Assembly: GCF_002158865.1 (NCBI RefSeq)
Contig: NZ_CP021455.1
Coordinates: 4,448,501-4,512,500 of the forward strand
DNA: 64,000 nt
From: Comamonas serinivorans
Lineage (GTDB): Bacteria; Pseudomonadota; Gammaproteobacteria; Burkholderiales; Burkholderiaceae_C
Reading direction: 5' to 3'
Position 1 is the first letter of the stretch, and each line of letters starts with the position of its first letter. The notes beneath the pieces are model-generated. The model was not told where the DNA came from. It was given only the letters and a program-made list of their open reading frames with translations, and ran no database searches. The translations under genes and the position numbers were made by a program. Positions 26,849-45,850 of the stretch are shown piece by piece.

Positions 26849-29136
26849 TCATGAGACAGCTTCTGATTGGGGGCCCGGGATGTTGAATGATAACGACACT
26901 TGTGCGCCAGCGACGGTGCCGTTGTTCACACGATTGCCCAGATCGATTTGCGCACCGTGCTCTTCTGCTATCTTTTTTACGACAGCCAGCCCCAAACCGG
27001 TGCCTTTGTCCTTGGTGGTCACATAGGGCTCGAAGGCCCGTTTGAGGATCATGTCACTGAACCCCGGCCCTGTGTCGACGATGCTCAGGCGCACGCGGCG
27101 GGCGTTCTCCAGCCACTGGGTGCGCACCGTCACGGTGGGCATGTCCTCGTGGCTGCCCGGGGCCTCGCACGCGTCGAGCGCGTTCTGGATGAGGTTGTGC
27201 ACCACCTGGCGCAGCTGCATGGCATCGCCCAGGATGTCGGGGCAGCGCTCATCGAGTTCGCACACCAGGTGCACCTGGTGGCGCGGCATCGGGCCTTCGA
27301 AGTCATACATGTGCATGATGTCGGTCAGCAGCGCGTTGAGGTTGATGGGGTGCAGCTGCGCCGCAGGCAGGCGGGCGTAATCGCGGAACTCGTTCACCAG
27401 GCGCTTCATCGCATCCACCTGGTCGACGATGGTCTTGACCCCCTTGACCAGCACGGCCTGATCCTGACCCTCCAGCTTGCGCGCCAGCTTGTACTCCAGG
27501 CGTTCGGCCGACAGCTGGATGGGGGTCAGCGGGTTCTTGATCTCATGCGCCAGACGCCGGGCCACCTCGCCCCAGGCCTGCATGCGCTGGGCCGATACCA
27601 CTTCGCTGATGTCGTCGAACACCAGCAGCCGCGTGGCATCGGGCAGTACCGCCCCCGCACCACCAGGGTCTGGGCATCGGCGGGCACGCCTTGCTCGTTG
27701 TCGCGCAAGGTGAAGGTGTGCTGCCAATGGTCGAGCAGGTGCTCTTCGCGTCCCGCGTCCAACAGGGCAAACTGCTGCTGCACACCAGCCCCCAGCTCGG
27801 CCAGGCCGGCCAGCTCGGCCAGCGGCTTGTGCATGCTGGCGGCGACCGGCACCCGCAGGATGCGCGTGGCGCCCGGGTTGGCGCTTTGGATGTGGCCCTG
27901 CTCGTCCAGCACCATCACGCCCGCGGTGATGTTGTCCAGGATGGTCTGCAGGCTGCCGCGGGCCTCGTCCAGCTGGGCCATGCTGCGCGCCACGGCCTCA
28001 CGGGCGTCGGCCAGCTGGCGCGTCATGTCGGCAAACGAGCGCGTGAGCCCGCCCATTTCGTCCATGCCATAGAGCATGGGCTTGGGGCGCAGGTCGCCGG
28101 CGGCCACCTGGCGCACCCCGTCGGCCAGCATGAGCAAGGGCGTCGCCAGCTGCTTGCCAAAGAAGGCCGCAAACAGCAGCGCACCGAACACCGCCAGGAA
28201 CAGCGCCAAGGTCAAGGTACCGATGTACATGCGCTTGAGACCTTCACGGCTCAACGCACGCTCTTGATACTCCCGATTGGCCTCTTGCACCGCAATCGCG
28301 TTCTGCACCAGGGTCTTGGGCAAGGGCTGGACCACCTCCAGAAAGCGGTTGTCCACGGCCAGGCCCAGGCCCGAGCCGCTCACCACCGCCACGGCGCGGA
28401 CGGTTGCCGGTGCGCCGTCCGGCTGCATGCCCCATTCGTCCACGCCTTCGACCTGCGTCACCACGTTGGCGGCCCGCGCACTGCGCAGCAGGTTCGCGCT
28501 GGGGCGCGTCCGGCTGATCTGGTAGCGCTGCTCGCCGGTGCTGGCCAGCAGCTGGCCGTTGGCCGACCACAGGGCCACCTCGGTGGCGCCCAGTTGATCG
28601 CGGATGCGCTCCAGCTCGACCCCCGCGGCGGCGTCCGGGGTGTCGTTCAGCCCGCGCGCCACGCCCCGCACCTGGCTGGCGAACTCCCCGGCCAGCGCAT
28701 CCAGCGTGGCCGAGCCCAGGTTCACGCCCGCCGTCAGGGCGCCCTCCACCTTCACATCGAACCAGTTTTCAATCGAGCGCGCCACGAACTGGTAGGACAC
28801 CAAATAGATCAGCAGCCCCGGCACCACGCTGGCCAGGCCAAAGATCATGGCGAACCGGATCAGCAAGCGGCTGCCGAACTTGCCCCGCCGCTGCCGCAGC
28901 CGCAGCCGCCACACGCCCCAGACGATGGCCAGTGCCAGCACGGTGGCCACCACCACATTGAGCACGAACAACCGTTCGTAGTTGCGCTCGTAAAAATCGC
29001 CGCTGCCGGTGGCCTGGGTCAACAGGAACAGCAGGACCAGGCCCACCGCCAGGCAGATCACGGCGATGCCACCAGCCGTGGCCTTGCGCAACTTGCGGCG
29101 CACACTGGGCGGTTGGGGCTCGGCGGTGTCGCTCAT
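26849..29136 (-). pseudogene. ntrY: Sensor histidine kinase NtrY, interrupted by a one-base frameshift
   Basis: The reading frame from the ATG at 29136 runs through two N-terminal membrane helices, a large periplasmic loop, a third helix, HAMP (AGDLRPKPMLYGMDEMGG) and a PAS-like domain, and loses its frame near 27652. The second frame resumes with LLVFDDISEVVSAQRMQAW, the H-box LAHEIKNPLTPIQLSAERL, the N-box LIQNALDA and the G-boxes VDTGPGF and GTGLGLAVV, to the stop at 26849. The break is at a run of five cytosines on the plus strand (27652-27656). One more base would give an uninterrupted 762-residue protein. This may be a sequencing or assembly error, or a genuine recent mutation. Its start overlaps the DUF4390 stop by four bases. 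Confidence 0.85.
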
Positions 29137-29774
29137 GGCGTTCGCGGCGGCACAGGGTCCACACGGAAGGTGGACAAGGCCCAGTCGGCATTGCCCGATT
29201 GGCCGATGACGAACGGTCGGGGCAACTGCTTGGCGTCGATGTCGAAGCTGAACTGCACCTCATGCCCATCCAGCTTGCCCAGGTGCTCGGCATCGGCAAT
29301 CTGCCAGTGGGCAAAGCGGCCCATGGCGGCGACGGCGGCATCCAGCGACTCGAAGTACTGACTCAGGGACACCCCCAGCCCCGACGTGGCCAGCGGCGAC
29401 GACGACGCATTCACCCGCCAGCGGCGGGTCAGCGGCTGGTAGACCAGGCGCATGTGCCGACTGGCTTGTGCCAGCACGGCATCGCGCCAGTACCAGCGCT
29501 CTTTCACCACCTGGACCGAGGCCACGAAATACAGCGGCACGCCCTTGTTCAGGGCCTCCTGCATGGCATGCGACACCGTGATCGCCAGCTGGGCCGTGAG
29601 GTAAAGGCCATCGCTCTCGTTCGTCAACTGGTATTCGGACACCTGGATGCTGCTGGGCTGCGCGCCGACGTCCACGGCCAGCAGCAACAAGGCCAGCGCC
29701 AGGCCCCAGGGCGCCAAAACGGCGCGCACCACGTCACGCCAGCCGCTTGTGCAGGCGTGCATAAAAGAAGCCAT
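29133..29774 (-). CDS. DUF4390-domain exported protein (213 aa)
   Basis: A small protein with an N-terminal hydrophobic signal-type segment (VRAVLAPWGLALALLLLAVD) and the DUF4390 pattern: YQLTNESDGLYLTAQL, then KGVPLYFVASVQVVKERWYW, and WALSTFRVDP at the end. Function is unknown. In betaproteobacteria it is regularly found between rsmB and ntrY, as here, overlapping both. The start is uncertain: MASFMHACTS (29774) overlaps the rsmB end by 41 bases, and a second ATG at 29762 overlaps by 29. Neither has a strong ribosome-binding site, suggesting coupling to rsmB translation. Confidence 0.85.
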   Translation of the reverse strand: MASFMHACTSGWRDVVRAVLAPWGLALALLLLAVDVGAQPSSIQVSEYQLTNESDGLYLTAQLAITVSHAMQEALNKGVPLYFVASVQVVKERWYWRDAVLAQASRHMRLVYQPLTRRWRVNASSSPLATSGLGVSLSQYFESLDAAVAAMGRFAHWQIADAEHLGKLDGHEVQFSFDIDAKQLPRPFVIGQSGNADWALSTFRVDPVPPRTP

Positions 29775-31062
29775 CGTGTTCACGGATCGAATTTTCGCCT
29801 GCGTCGGACGCGCTGGCTGACACCCCCGGCAGCAAATGCCCAGGGGCAGCGCAGGCCTGCGCATCGCTGTGGCGCTGAAGGAACAGCCGGATCTGATCCT
29901 CGCCCTCGGCCTTGAACACCGAGCAAGTGGCATACACCAGGGTGCCGCCAGGCCGGAGCACGGGCCACAGGCGCTCGAGCAAATTCCGCTGGGTCTGCAC
30001 CAGGGCCTCGATGTCGGCGGCACGGCGCAACCAGGGCACATCCGGGTGGCGCCGCACGATGCCCGAGGCACTGCACGGGGCGTCGAGCAGGATGCCATCG
30101 AACGCCTGGCCGTCCCACCAGCCGGCCACGTCCGCGGCATCGGCGCAGCGCACCTCGGCGTTCAGCTGCAGCCGCGCCAGGTTGTCGTGGATGCGCGGCA
30201 CCCGCGTGGCCTCGATCTCCAGCGCCAGCAACTCGGCGTCCGGCGCCACCTCAAGCAGGTGCGCCGTCTTGCCCCCCGGGGCGGCGCAGGCGTCCAGCAG
30301 GCGCAGGGGTTGCCGGGCGTTCAGCCCTTGCATCAACAGCGGGGCGGCCAGCTGGGCCGCGAGGTCCTGCACCGAAAACCACCCATCGGCGTACCCAGGC
30401 AGCTGGGTCACGGGCAGCGACCGGGCGAGCCGCACGCCCGCCTCACCCACGGGCTGCGCCGCCACACCGGCGGCAGCCAAGGCGTCAAGAAAAGCTGGGC
30501 GGTCGATGCGCAAGCGATTCACGCGCAGCACCAGTGGCGCGGCTTGCTGGCTGGCTTGCAGCACCGCCTGCCAATCCTGCGGATGGTCGCGGCGCACGCG
30601 CGCCACCCACCACGCCGGGTGATTCCATTGCGCCACCTCGTCCAGCTCGGCCAGCAGCTGCTCGCGCTCGCGCAAAAAGCGGCGCAGGCAGGCGTTGACG
30701 AAGCCCGCCTGTTTGCGCATGCCGGCGTGCCGCTGCGCAGCGGTCACCGCCTGGTCGACCAGCACGTGGTCGGCATAGGCGGGCGTGGCTTGCAGCAGCA
30801 AGGCCAGGGCCGTGATCAACAGGCCGGCCAGCGCCTCGGGCGGCTTGCGAGCGGCCAATCGGTTCAGCACCGCCTGCGCCCGGCCATGCTGGCGCATGGC
30901 CTGAAAGCTGAGTGCCTGCACGCCGCTGCGCAGCTCGGACGGCACGGTCGCCAACGCCGCGGTCAGCGAACGGCCTTTGCGCACGTCGCACACCACCAGC
31001 TGCGTGGCCTGCAGCAGGCGCCACAGGGGCGGCCCGAGGTCGGAAGGGCTCGCGGCGCTCAT
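29734..31062 (-). CDS. rsmB: 16S rRNA (cytosine-967-C5)-methyltransferase RsmB (442 aa)
   Basis: A NusB-like N-terminal RNA-binding domain (~1-140) is followed by a Rossmann-type SAM methyltransferase. The SAM loop reads LLDACAAPGGKTAHLLE. The conserved cysteines are in LLDAPCSASGIVRRHPD and VYATCSVFKAEGE, the second being the expected nucleophile that attacks C6 of cytosine. Length matches RsmB/Fmu. The gene overlaps lemA upstream by four bases (ATGA) and the DUF4390 gene downstream, indicating a coupled operon lemA-rsmB-DUF4390-ntrY-ntrX. Confidence 0.94.
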   Translation of the reverse strand: MSAASPSDLGPPLWRLLQATQLVVCDVRKGRSLTAALATVPSELRSGVQALSFQAMRQHGRAQAVLNRLAARKPPEALAGLLITALALLLQATPAYADHVLVDQAVTAAQRHAGMRKQAGFVNACLRRFLREREQLLAELDEVAQWNHPAWWVARVRRDHPQDWQAVLQASQQAAPLVLRVNRLRIDRPAFLDALAAAGVAAQPVGEAGVRLARSLPVTQLPGYADGWFSVQDLAAQLAAPLLMQGLNARQPLRLLDACAAPGGKTAHLLEVAPDAELLALEIEATRVPRIHDNLARLQLNAEVRCADAADVAGWWDGQAFDGILLDAPCSASGIVRRHPDVPWLRRAADIEALVQTQRNLLERLWPVLRPGGTLVYATCSVFKAEGEDQIRLFLQRHSDAQACAAPGHLLPGVSASASDAGENSIREHDGFFYARLHKRLA

Positions 31063-31706
31063 GGCGTGTGGCGCAGGCCGGCCAACGGGCCTGCGGGACG
31101 AAAGCCGAGGAAGCGCGCCAGCACCAGGGCCGGCAGGCGCGTGATGGCGAGGTTGTGCCGAGTCACCTCGGCGTTGAAGTCCTGAATCGCCGAGCCCAGC
31201 TTGAGCTCGAGCTGGGCCCTGCCCATCACGTCGTCGGGTATCCCCATGGTGGCGTTTGAAGTGTCATCGGCCAGCGCCGATGCGGGGTTGACATCGAGGC
31301 GATCGAGGGCTTGCTCGAACACCTGGTAAGCGGTGGACAGCATGGCCATGGCATCGGCGTCCAGCGGATGGCTGCGCGCATGCACCAGGGCCGCGTCCAG
31401 CTGCCGGGCCGCCGCCTGGCCGCTGCGCCAGGCCTGGTCCTGCAGGTCGTGCAGCTCGTCGAACAAGGGCGGTTGAACCGGCAACGGGTCGGGCGTCCCG
31501 TCCGCCGCAGCCTCGCCGGGCGTCGCAGCGGGCAACTCGGGCGACTGGGCCAGGGCCCACCCCACCTCATCCCGCATGGCCTGCTCCACGGCGGCCAGCG
31601 CGCTGACCACGGCGGCACGCAGCCGAACCAGGCGGTTGTAAGCCCCCAAGGCCCAGCAGATCAGGGCCAGCACCGCCAGCCAGGCAACGAGGGTCTGCAT
31701 CGACAT
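31059..31706 (-). CDS. lemA: LemA family protein (215 aa)
   Basis: One N-terminal membrane helix (LVAWLAVLALICWALGAYN) is followed by a coiled helical domain. The C-terminal part FNAEVTRHNLAITRLPALVLARFLGFRP matches the LemA family ending (YN..V..YN..I..FP...A...GF). The usual DVQLKRRxDLIPNL segment is poorly conserved, reading AVEQAMRDEVGWAL instead, so this is a divergent member. Function in the family is unclear. Start MSMQTL (31706) or MQTL (31700). It opens the operon, immediately downstream of the rpoBC terminator. Confidence 0.75.
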   Translation of the reverse strand: MSMQTLVAWLAVLALICWALGAYNRLVRLRAAVVSALAAVEQAMRDEVGWALAQSPELPAATPGEAAADGTPDPLPVQPPLFDELHDLQDQAWRSGQAAARQLDAALVHARSHPLDADAMAMLSTAYQVFEQALDRLDVNPASALADDTSNATMGIPDDVMGRAQLELKLGSAIQDFNAEVTRHNLAITRLPALVLARFLGFRPAGPLAGLRHTP

Positions 31707-31741
31707 GGGCAAATTATGGTCTGTCGCCGGGCGCAAAACGC

Positions 31742-31773
31742 AAAAACCCCTCACCGGATACCGGCAAGGGGTT
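31742..31773 (-). terminator. Intrinsic terminator of the rpoBC operon
   Basis: On the minus strand AACCCCTTGCCGG-TAT-CCGGTGAGGGGTT followed by TTTG. It lies about 100 bases after the rpoC stop and beyond repeat copy 10, just upstream of lemA. Confidence 0.88.
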
Positions 31774-31801
31774 GATGGGCGATGAACCGTTGTCGAGATG
31801 A

Positions 31802-31853
31802 GCAGTATGGACCAGCTGCCGTTAAAGATTCAACGGCAATCAGCCCATACTCC
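31802..31853. repeat. 52-bp palindromic intergenic repeat, copy 10
   Basis: Seventeen bases after the rpoC stop and before the rpoBC terminator, so it is transcribed as part of the rpoC 3' UTR. Inner arms TGCCGTT/AACGGCA, outer arms GCAGTATGG/CCATACTCC, with mismatched bases between. Confidence 0.92.
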
Positions 31854-31870
31854 CGTCATTCAACCGATCA

Positions 31871-36097
<4,227 letters not shown>

Positions 36098-36130
36098 GTG
36101 ACTCTTTCCGTTTCAGTGTTTCTTATTACA

Positions 36131-36182
36131 GGGGTATCAGGCTATTCCCGTTTGTTTTCAATCGGGAATCAGCCCATACCCC
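36131..36182. repeat. 52-bp palindromic intergenic repeat, copy 11
   Basis: Inside the rpoB-rpoC gap, 9 bases after the rpoB stop and 33 bases before the rpoC start. Outer arms GGGGTAT/ATACCCC are fully paired. Inner arms TTCCCGTT/CGGGAA carry a C-G pair at positions 17/36 in place of the usual G-C. Confidence 0.92.
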
Positions 36183-36191
36183 CTGCATGGA

Positions 36192-40304
<4,113 letters not shown>

Positions 40305-40519
40305 GAATTCTCCGGGCAAGTCAGGGACCCTGAATCTTTGGCGACTGGATGGAAAGCACGGGGCCCAGTGCTTTCGACCTTGGCGGCTGGCCACTACCAG
40401 CCATGGCGGACGGTCACGCGTTGCACGCGACCCGAACCAAGTGGGCTTCTGCAGTCGGGATCAGAAGACACATGCAAGCAACCCCGGGGCGGTGCTGCTT
40501 GCATCTGCACTCTGAAAGC

Positions 40520-40546
40520 GCAAAAAGGCTGGTGCAATCACCAGCC
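40520..40546 (-). terminator. Intrinsic terminator/attenuator between rplL and rpoB
   Basis: On the minus strand GGCTGGTG-ATTG-CACCAGCC followed by TTTTTG, 48 bases after the rplL stop. In E. coli a partial terminator in this position lets about one transcript in five reach rpoB. The same role is inferred here because no separate rpoB promoter was found. Confidence 0.85.
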
Positions 40547-40556
40547 CGCAAACCTT

Positions 40557-40586
40557 GCACATGCGCTGGCAAGCCAACGCATGTGC
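40557..40586 (-). promoter_or_regulatory. Hairpin directly after the rplL stop codon
   Basis: A 30-base near-perfect inverted repeat, GCACATGCG ... CGCATGTGC with a TGG/CCA inner part, starting 7 bases after the rplL stop. It has no T-run and is not a 52-bp family member. It could be an RNase III or 3'-end stabilising structure. Confidence 0.6.
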
Positions 40587-40593
40587 AGTCGAT

Positions 40594-40968
40594 TTACTTG
40601 AGTTCAACCTTGGCGCCGGCTTCTTCCAGCTTCTTCTTGGCGGCTTCGGCGTCAGCCTTGGACACGCCTTCCTTGACGTTCTTCGGAGCGCCGTCCACCA
40701 GGTCCTTGGCTTCCTTCAGGCCCAGGCCGGTGATTTCGCGCACGGCCTTGATGACCGACACCTTGTTGGCACCGGCTTCAGCCAGCACCACGTTGAATTC
40801 GGTCTGCTCAGCAGCAGCGGCAGCACCAGCGCCGGCAGCAGCTGCAGGAGCGGCCATGGCGGCAGCGCTCACGCCGAACTTTTCTTCGATGGCCGAGACC
40901 AGGTCGTTCAGCTCCATCACGGTCATGCTGTCGAGTGCGGTCAGGAATGCGTCTTTGTCGAATGCCAT
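40594..40968 (-). CDS. rplL: 50S ribosomal protein L7/L12 (124 aa)
   Basis: Stalk protein of the large subunit that recruits translation GTPases. The N-terminal dimerisation segment is [20 protein letters not shown]. An alanine-rich hinge ([20 protein letters not shown]) follows, then the C-terminal domain with [20 protein letters not shown]. It is downstream of rplJ by 48 bases and binds L10. Confidence 0.99.
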   Translation of the reverse strand: MAFDKDAFLTALDSMTVMELNDLVSAIEEKFGVSAAAMAAPAAAAGAGAAAAAEQTEFNVVLAEAGANKVSVIKAVREITGLGLKEAKDLVDGAPKNVKEGVSKADAEAAKKKLEEAGAKVELK

Positions 40969-41016
40969 TTTGATTACCCTAATACTTGAAAATGTTGAAT
41001 GACTTCTGGAATGCGA

Positions 41017-41523
41017 TCAGGCAGCGGCGACTTCGCCTTCGCCCTTCTTCGCGGCCAGGGCGCCCAGCACAACGGCCGTGCGCGAGATGGGGGACTTGAG
41101 CAGGCCGCACAGTTGCGCGAGCAGCACTTCCTTCGTGGGAATGCTGGCCAGCTTCTTGACGCCATCCGCGTCCAGGGCCTTGCCGCCATACACGCCGGAG
41201 CGAATCACCAACTTGTCGTTGGTCTTCGCGAAGTCGGCCACCACACGGGCGGCGGCGACGGCGTCTTCCGAAAAGCCATAGATCAAGGGACCGGTCATTT
41301 GGTCCACCGCGACTTCAAAGCTGCTGCCTGCCACGGCACGGCGAGCCAGCGTGTTCTTCAACACGCTGAGCGACACGCCATTGCCACGGGCTTCAGAGCG
41401 CAGCTTGGTCATGTCAGCCACGGTGATGCCGCGGTATTCGGCCAACACCAGGGTCTGACTCTTCGCGGCCAGAGCGGTCACTTCACCAATGACCGCTTCT
41501 TTTTCACTGCGATTGAGACTCAA
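41017..41523 (-). CDS. rplJ: 50S ribosomal protein L10 (168 aa)
   Basis: Base of the ribosomal stalk. It starts [19 protein letters not shown] and contains [18 protein letters not shown], the conserved L10 region, with a C-terminal helix that carries L7/L12 dimers. As in other bacteria, L10-L12 complex is expected to repress its own translation through the leader upstream. Confidence 0.98.
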   Translation of the reverse strand: MSLNRSEKEAVIGEVTALAAKSQTLVLAEYRGITVADMTKLRSEARGNGVSLSVLKNTLARRAVAGSSFEVAVDQMTGPLIYGFSEDAVAAARVVADFAKTNDKLVIRSGVYGGKALDADGVKKLASIPTKEVLLAQLCGLLKSPISRTAVVLGALAAKKGEGEVAAA

Positions 41524-41766
41524 GGTCTACTCCTTACAAAGTGCACCAGGCAAGCCCGATGCACGCCTTCATTGCAGCGACCAACCGTTTGGGAACATGA
41601 CATTCCTTTGCAGCGGGTTCGCCATCTACGCTGGGGGCCACCGCCGTGAGGCGGGCGCATTAAGCCGTGCGGCACCAGCGGTCTTGGATGGCCCGGCAGG
41701 GCTTTCGCCCCACCGGCCCACCACCGTGCCTCAGCTCACCTCAGGTGAACCGAGAGCAGGATTTCT
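41524..41766 (-). promoter_or_regulatory. Structured rplJ leader between rplA and rplJ
   Basis: 243 bases with no gene, containing several GC-rich complementary segments, in the position where bacteria carry the L10 leader bound by L10(L12)4. Assignment rests on position and length. The fold was not computed. Confidence 0.5.
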
Positions 41767-42462
41767 TCAAGCCGAGATGCTTTGCGTGTCGACGCGAACG
41801 CCCACACCCATGGTGCTCGACACCGCGACCTTGCGCAGGTAGACACCCTTGCTCGATGCCGGCTTGGCCTTGTTCAAGGCTTCGATCAGGGCCACGAGGT
41901 TGCCTTGCAGCTTGTCCGATTCGAACGAGCGGCGGCCGATGGTGCCGTGGATGATGCCGGCCTTGTCGACGCGGAACTGCACCTGACCGGCCTTGGCGTT
42001 CTTCACGGCCGTGGCCACGTCGGGCGTCACGGTGCCGACCTTGGGGTTGGGCATCAGGCCGCGCGGGCCCAGGATCTGGCCCAGCGTACCGACGACGCGC
42101 ATGGCGTCCGGTGCGGCGATGACCACGTCGAAGGGCATGTCACCGGCCTTGACCTGAGCGGCCAGGTCGTCCATGCCGACGATGTCGGCGCCAGCGGCCT
42201 TGGCTTCTTCAGCCTTGGCACCCTGGGCGAACACGGCCACGCGAGCGGTCTTGCCGGTGCCATTGGGCAGCACCACGGCGCCACGCACGACCTGGTCCGA
42301 CTTCTTCGCGTCCACGCCCAGCTGGATGGCCACGTCGATGGATTCATCGAATTTGGCGGTGGCAGCGTCCTTCACGATGGACAGGGCGTCGACCAGCGGA
42401 TACAGCTTGGTCGTCTCGACTTTGCCTTGCAGGGCTTTTTGCTTCTTGGTCAGCTTGGCCAT
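41767..42462 (-). CDS. rplA: 50S ribosomal protein L1 (231 aa)
   Basis: L1 stalk protein. It begins [19 protein letters not shown] and has the conserved [20 protein letters not shown] segment. Its start codon directly follows the rplK stop, so the two are translationally coupled. L1 is the usual repressor of the rplKA message. Confidence 0.99.
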   Translation of the reverse strand: MAKLTKKQKALQGKVETTKLYPLVDALSIVKDAATAKFDESIDVAIQLGVDAKKSDQVVRGAVVLPNGTGKTARVAVFAQGAKAEEAKAAGADIVGMDDLAAQVKAGDMPFDVVIAAPDAMRVVGTLGQILGPRGLMPNPKVGTVTPDVATAVKNAKAGQVQFRVDKAGIIHGTIGRRSFESDKLQGNLVALIEALNKAKPASSKGVYLRKVAVSSTMGVGVRVDTQSISA

Positions 42463-42894
42463 TTACACGCCCTCCACATTCACGCCCATGGAACGAGCCG
42501 AACCCGCGATCGTGCGGACTGCGGCATCCAGATCGGCGGCCGTCATGTCCTTCATCTTGGTCTTGGCGATTTCCTCGAGCTGAGCGCGCGTGATCTTGCC
42601 GACCTTGTCGGTGTTCGGCTTGGCCGAACCCTTGTCCAGCTTGATCGCCTTCTTGATCAGGACGGCGGCAGGCGGCGTCTTGATGACAAAGGTGAAGCTC
42701 TTGTCGGCAAATGCTGTGATCACCACGGGCAGCGGCAGACCGGGTTCCACACCTTGGGTCTGCGCGTTGAACGCCTTGCAGAACTCCATGATGTTCAGAC
42801 CACGTTGACCCAGGGCGGGACCAATGGGTGGGGATGGGTTGGCCTTACCAGCTGGCACTTGCAGCTTGATGTAGCCGACGATTTTCTTCGCCAT
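42463..42894 (-). CDS. rplK: 50S ribosomal protein L11 (143 aa)
   Basis: Binds the GTPase centre of 23S rRNA. N-terminal [20 protein letters not shown] contains the proline-rich loop, and the C-terminal RNA-binding domain includes [12 protein letters not shown]. The 150-base gap to nusG upstream holds repeat copy 12. Confidence 0.99.
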   Translation of the reverse strand: MAKKIVGYIKLQVPAGKANPSPPIGPALGQRGLNIMEFCKAFNAQTQGVEPGLPLPVVITAFADKSFTFVIKTPPAAVLIKKAIKLDKGSAKPNTDKVGKITRAQLEEIAKTKMKDMTAADLDAAVRTIAGSARSMGVNVEGV

Positions 42895-42985
42895 GCGATG
42901 CTCCTATCGGGTGCAAACGCCTGCGTCAGCAGGCTCCCCGGCGCGACTCATTCAAGGGCTGAGTCGTGAGGCCCAAACAGATATG

Positions 42986-43037
42986 GGGGTATCAGGCCAC
43001 TGCCGTCATCATCACAACGGCAATCCACCCATACCCC
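42986..43037. repeat. 52-bp palindromic intergenic repeat, copy 12
   Basis: Seven bases after the nusG stop and 91 bases before rplK. Outer arms GGGGTAT/ATACCCC fully paired; inner arms ACTGCCGT and ACGGCAAT. Confidence 0.92.
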
Positions 43038-43044
43038 TCAAAGA

Positions 43045-43617
43045 TCAGGTTTTTTCGACCTGACCAAATTCCAGCTCAACCGGCGTGGCCCGACCAAAAA
43101 TGGTCACCGACACGCGCAGCTTGCTCTTTTCGTAGTTGACCTCTTCCACCGTGCCATTGAAGTCGGTGAACGGGCCATCGTTGACGCGGACGAATTCGCC
43201 AATTTCGAACTCGACCTTGTGGCGCGGCTTGTCCGTGCCTTCTTGCATCTGGTTGACGATCTTCATCACATCGTCTTCCGAGATGGGCACCGGACGGTTG
43301 CGGGCGCCGCCTACGAACCCCGTCACCTTGCTGGTGTTCTTCACCAGGTGCCAGGTCTCGTCGTCGAGCACCATCTCCACCAGCACATAGCCCGGGAAGA
43401 ATTTGCGTTCGGTCGTGCGCTTTTGGCCGTTGCGCATCTCGACCACCTCTTCGGTGGGCACCAGGATGCGGCCAAACTTGCTCTGCATGCCGGCGCGGTT
43501 GACCCGCTCCAGGATGTTGCGCTCAACGGCCTTCTCCATGCCTGAATAGGCATGGACCACGTACCACTTCAGGTCACTCGCTGCGGGCTGCTCAGCATTC
43601 ACCGTCTCATCCACCAT
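43045..43617 (-). CDS. nusG: Transcription termination/antitermination factor NusG (190 aa)
   Basis: The NGN domain starts at about residue 18 ([20 protein letters not shown]) and the C-terminal KOW domain reads [20 protein letters not shown]. It binds RNA polymerase, and couples to Rho or ribosomal S10. Its start codon lies 3 bases after the secE stop, the conserved secE-nusG arrangement. Confidence 0.98.
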   Translation of the reverse strand: MVDETVNAEQPAASDLKWYVVHAYSGMEKAVERNILERVNRAGMQSKFGRILVPTEEVVEMRNGQKRTTERKFFPGYVLVEMVLDDETWHLVKNTSKVTGFVGGARNRPVPISEDDVMKIVNQMQEGTDKPRHKVEFEIGEFVRVNDGPFTDFNGTVEEVNYEKSKLRVSVTIFGRATPVELEFGQVEKT

Positions 43618-43620
43618 GCC

Positions 43621-44001
43621 TTACCTCCAGCGCAGAATCCAGTCGTAAATCAGCACTTCCAGCGACTTGTCGGTCAGCCACAGGAACAACGCCATCACCA
43701 CCACGAACACGAACACATAGCCCGTCATCTGGATGGATTCCTGCTTGGTCGGCCAGACCACCTTCTGGACTTCGCGCCACGAGTCGCGGCCAAACGCCAC
43801 CAGACGCTTGCCCGGTTGCGACACCAGGAACAGCACCACAGCAGCCGCCAGGCCCACGCCCAACGCCAACCAGCGCAGATAACCCGGCTGTGCAGCCAGG
43901 ACGTAGTAAGCAGCGATTCCAGCCAGGACGAGCACGGCAACGCCAACCAGCTTGGCCTTGTCCGCCCCTGTACTCACTGTTTCGACTTGGGTCGTTGCCA
44001 T
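43621..44001 (-). CDS. secE: Preprotein translocase subunit SecE (126 aa)
   Basis: Three hydrophobic segments (AKLVGVAVLVLAGIAAYYVL, YLRWLALGVGLAAAVVLFLV, and TGYVFVFVVVMALFLWLTD) with the conserved cytoplasmic SWREVQKVVWPTKQES motif before the last helix. This is the three-helix form known from E. coli. It stabilises SecY in the translocon. Confidence 0.97.
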   Translation of the reverse strand: MATTQVETVSTGADKAKLVGVAVLVLAGIAAYYVLAAQPGYLRWLALGVGLAAAVVLFLVSQPGKRLVAFGRDSWREVQKVVWPTKQESIQMTGYVFVFVVVMALFLWLTDKSLEVLIYDWILRWR

Positions 44002-44104
44002 CGAGGCATCCTATCCATGCGGCTTGCCAGCAAACCGATTACGCGACTTCACAAGACACCGAAGCCCGCGGACTGCGGGCTTGGCGACATCCACTATTTG
44101 GTAG

Positions 44105-44180
44105 TGGCAGGGGCAGTAGGAATCGAACCTACAACCTTCGGTTTTGGAGACCGACGCTCTGCCAATTGAGCTATACCCCT
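44105..44180 (-). tRNA. tRNA-Trp (CCA)
   Basis: Minus-strand cloverleaf with acceptor stem AGGGGTA/TGCCCCT, anticodon loop CTCCAAA (anticodon CCA), T-loop GTTCGATTC, discriminator G and encoded CCA at 44105-44107. It lies between tuf and secE. Confidence 0.97.
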
Positions 44181-44190
44181 AGAACCTCGC

Positions 44191-45381
<1,191 letters not shown>

Positions 45382-45452
45382 TTTCTCGACTCCGGAAAAA
45401 ACAAATGATCTACAAAGCCACAGGCCGACAGTTTGCACTGTCGGCCAAATCG

Positions 45453-45527
<75 letters not shown>

Positions 45528-45553
45528 GATATTCGACAAATTGTTCGGCCTGC

Positions 45554-45627
45554 TGGAGCGGGAGACGGGAATCGAACCCGCGTCATTAGCTTGGAAGGCT
45601 AAGGTTCTACCATTGAACTACTCCCGC
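45554..45627 (-). tRNA. tRNA-Gly (TCC)
   Basis: Minus-strand cloverleaf with acceptor stem GCGGGAG/CTCCCGC, anticodon loop CTTCCAA (anticodon TCC), discriminator T and encoded CCA at 45554-45556. Confidence 0.97.
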
Positions 45628-45707
45628 CGACGATGGACTGAACCACCACCTCGGAGCCAATGCATGGACCACCGTCCGATCAACTGCATGACCAACAACT
45701 GAAATTC

Positions 45708-45793
45708 TGGTGGAGAGGGCTGGATTCGAACCAGCGTACTCGCAAGAGGGCAGATTTACAGTCTGCTGCCATTAACCACTCGGCCACCTCTCC
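45708..45793 (-). tRNA. tRNA-Tyr (GTA)
   Basis: A class II tRNA of 86 bases with a long variable arm. Acceptor stem GGAGAGG/CCTCTCC, anticodon loop CTGTAAA (anticodon GTA), encoded CCA at 45708-45710. First gene of the tRNA-tuf transcription unit. Confidence 0.97.
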
Positions 45794-45805
45794 ACTGAAT
45801 CCGTG

Positions 45806-45835
45806 AGTATAGCGTCTTTTTGCCGCTTGTGTCAG
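45806..45835 (-). promoter_or_regulatory. Promoter of the tRNA-Tyr-Gly-Thr-tuf unit
   Basis: On the minus strand CTGACA (45830-45835), an 18-base spacer and a near-consensus TATACT (45806-45811), 13 bases upstream of the tRNA-Tyr 5' end. The gap also carries AT-rich runs (GAAAAAAGTTAAAAAAAT) upstream of the -35, like an UP element. Confidence 0.75.
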
Positions 45836-45850
45836 CTCCCGCGCATTTTT

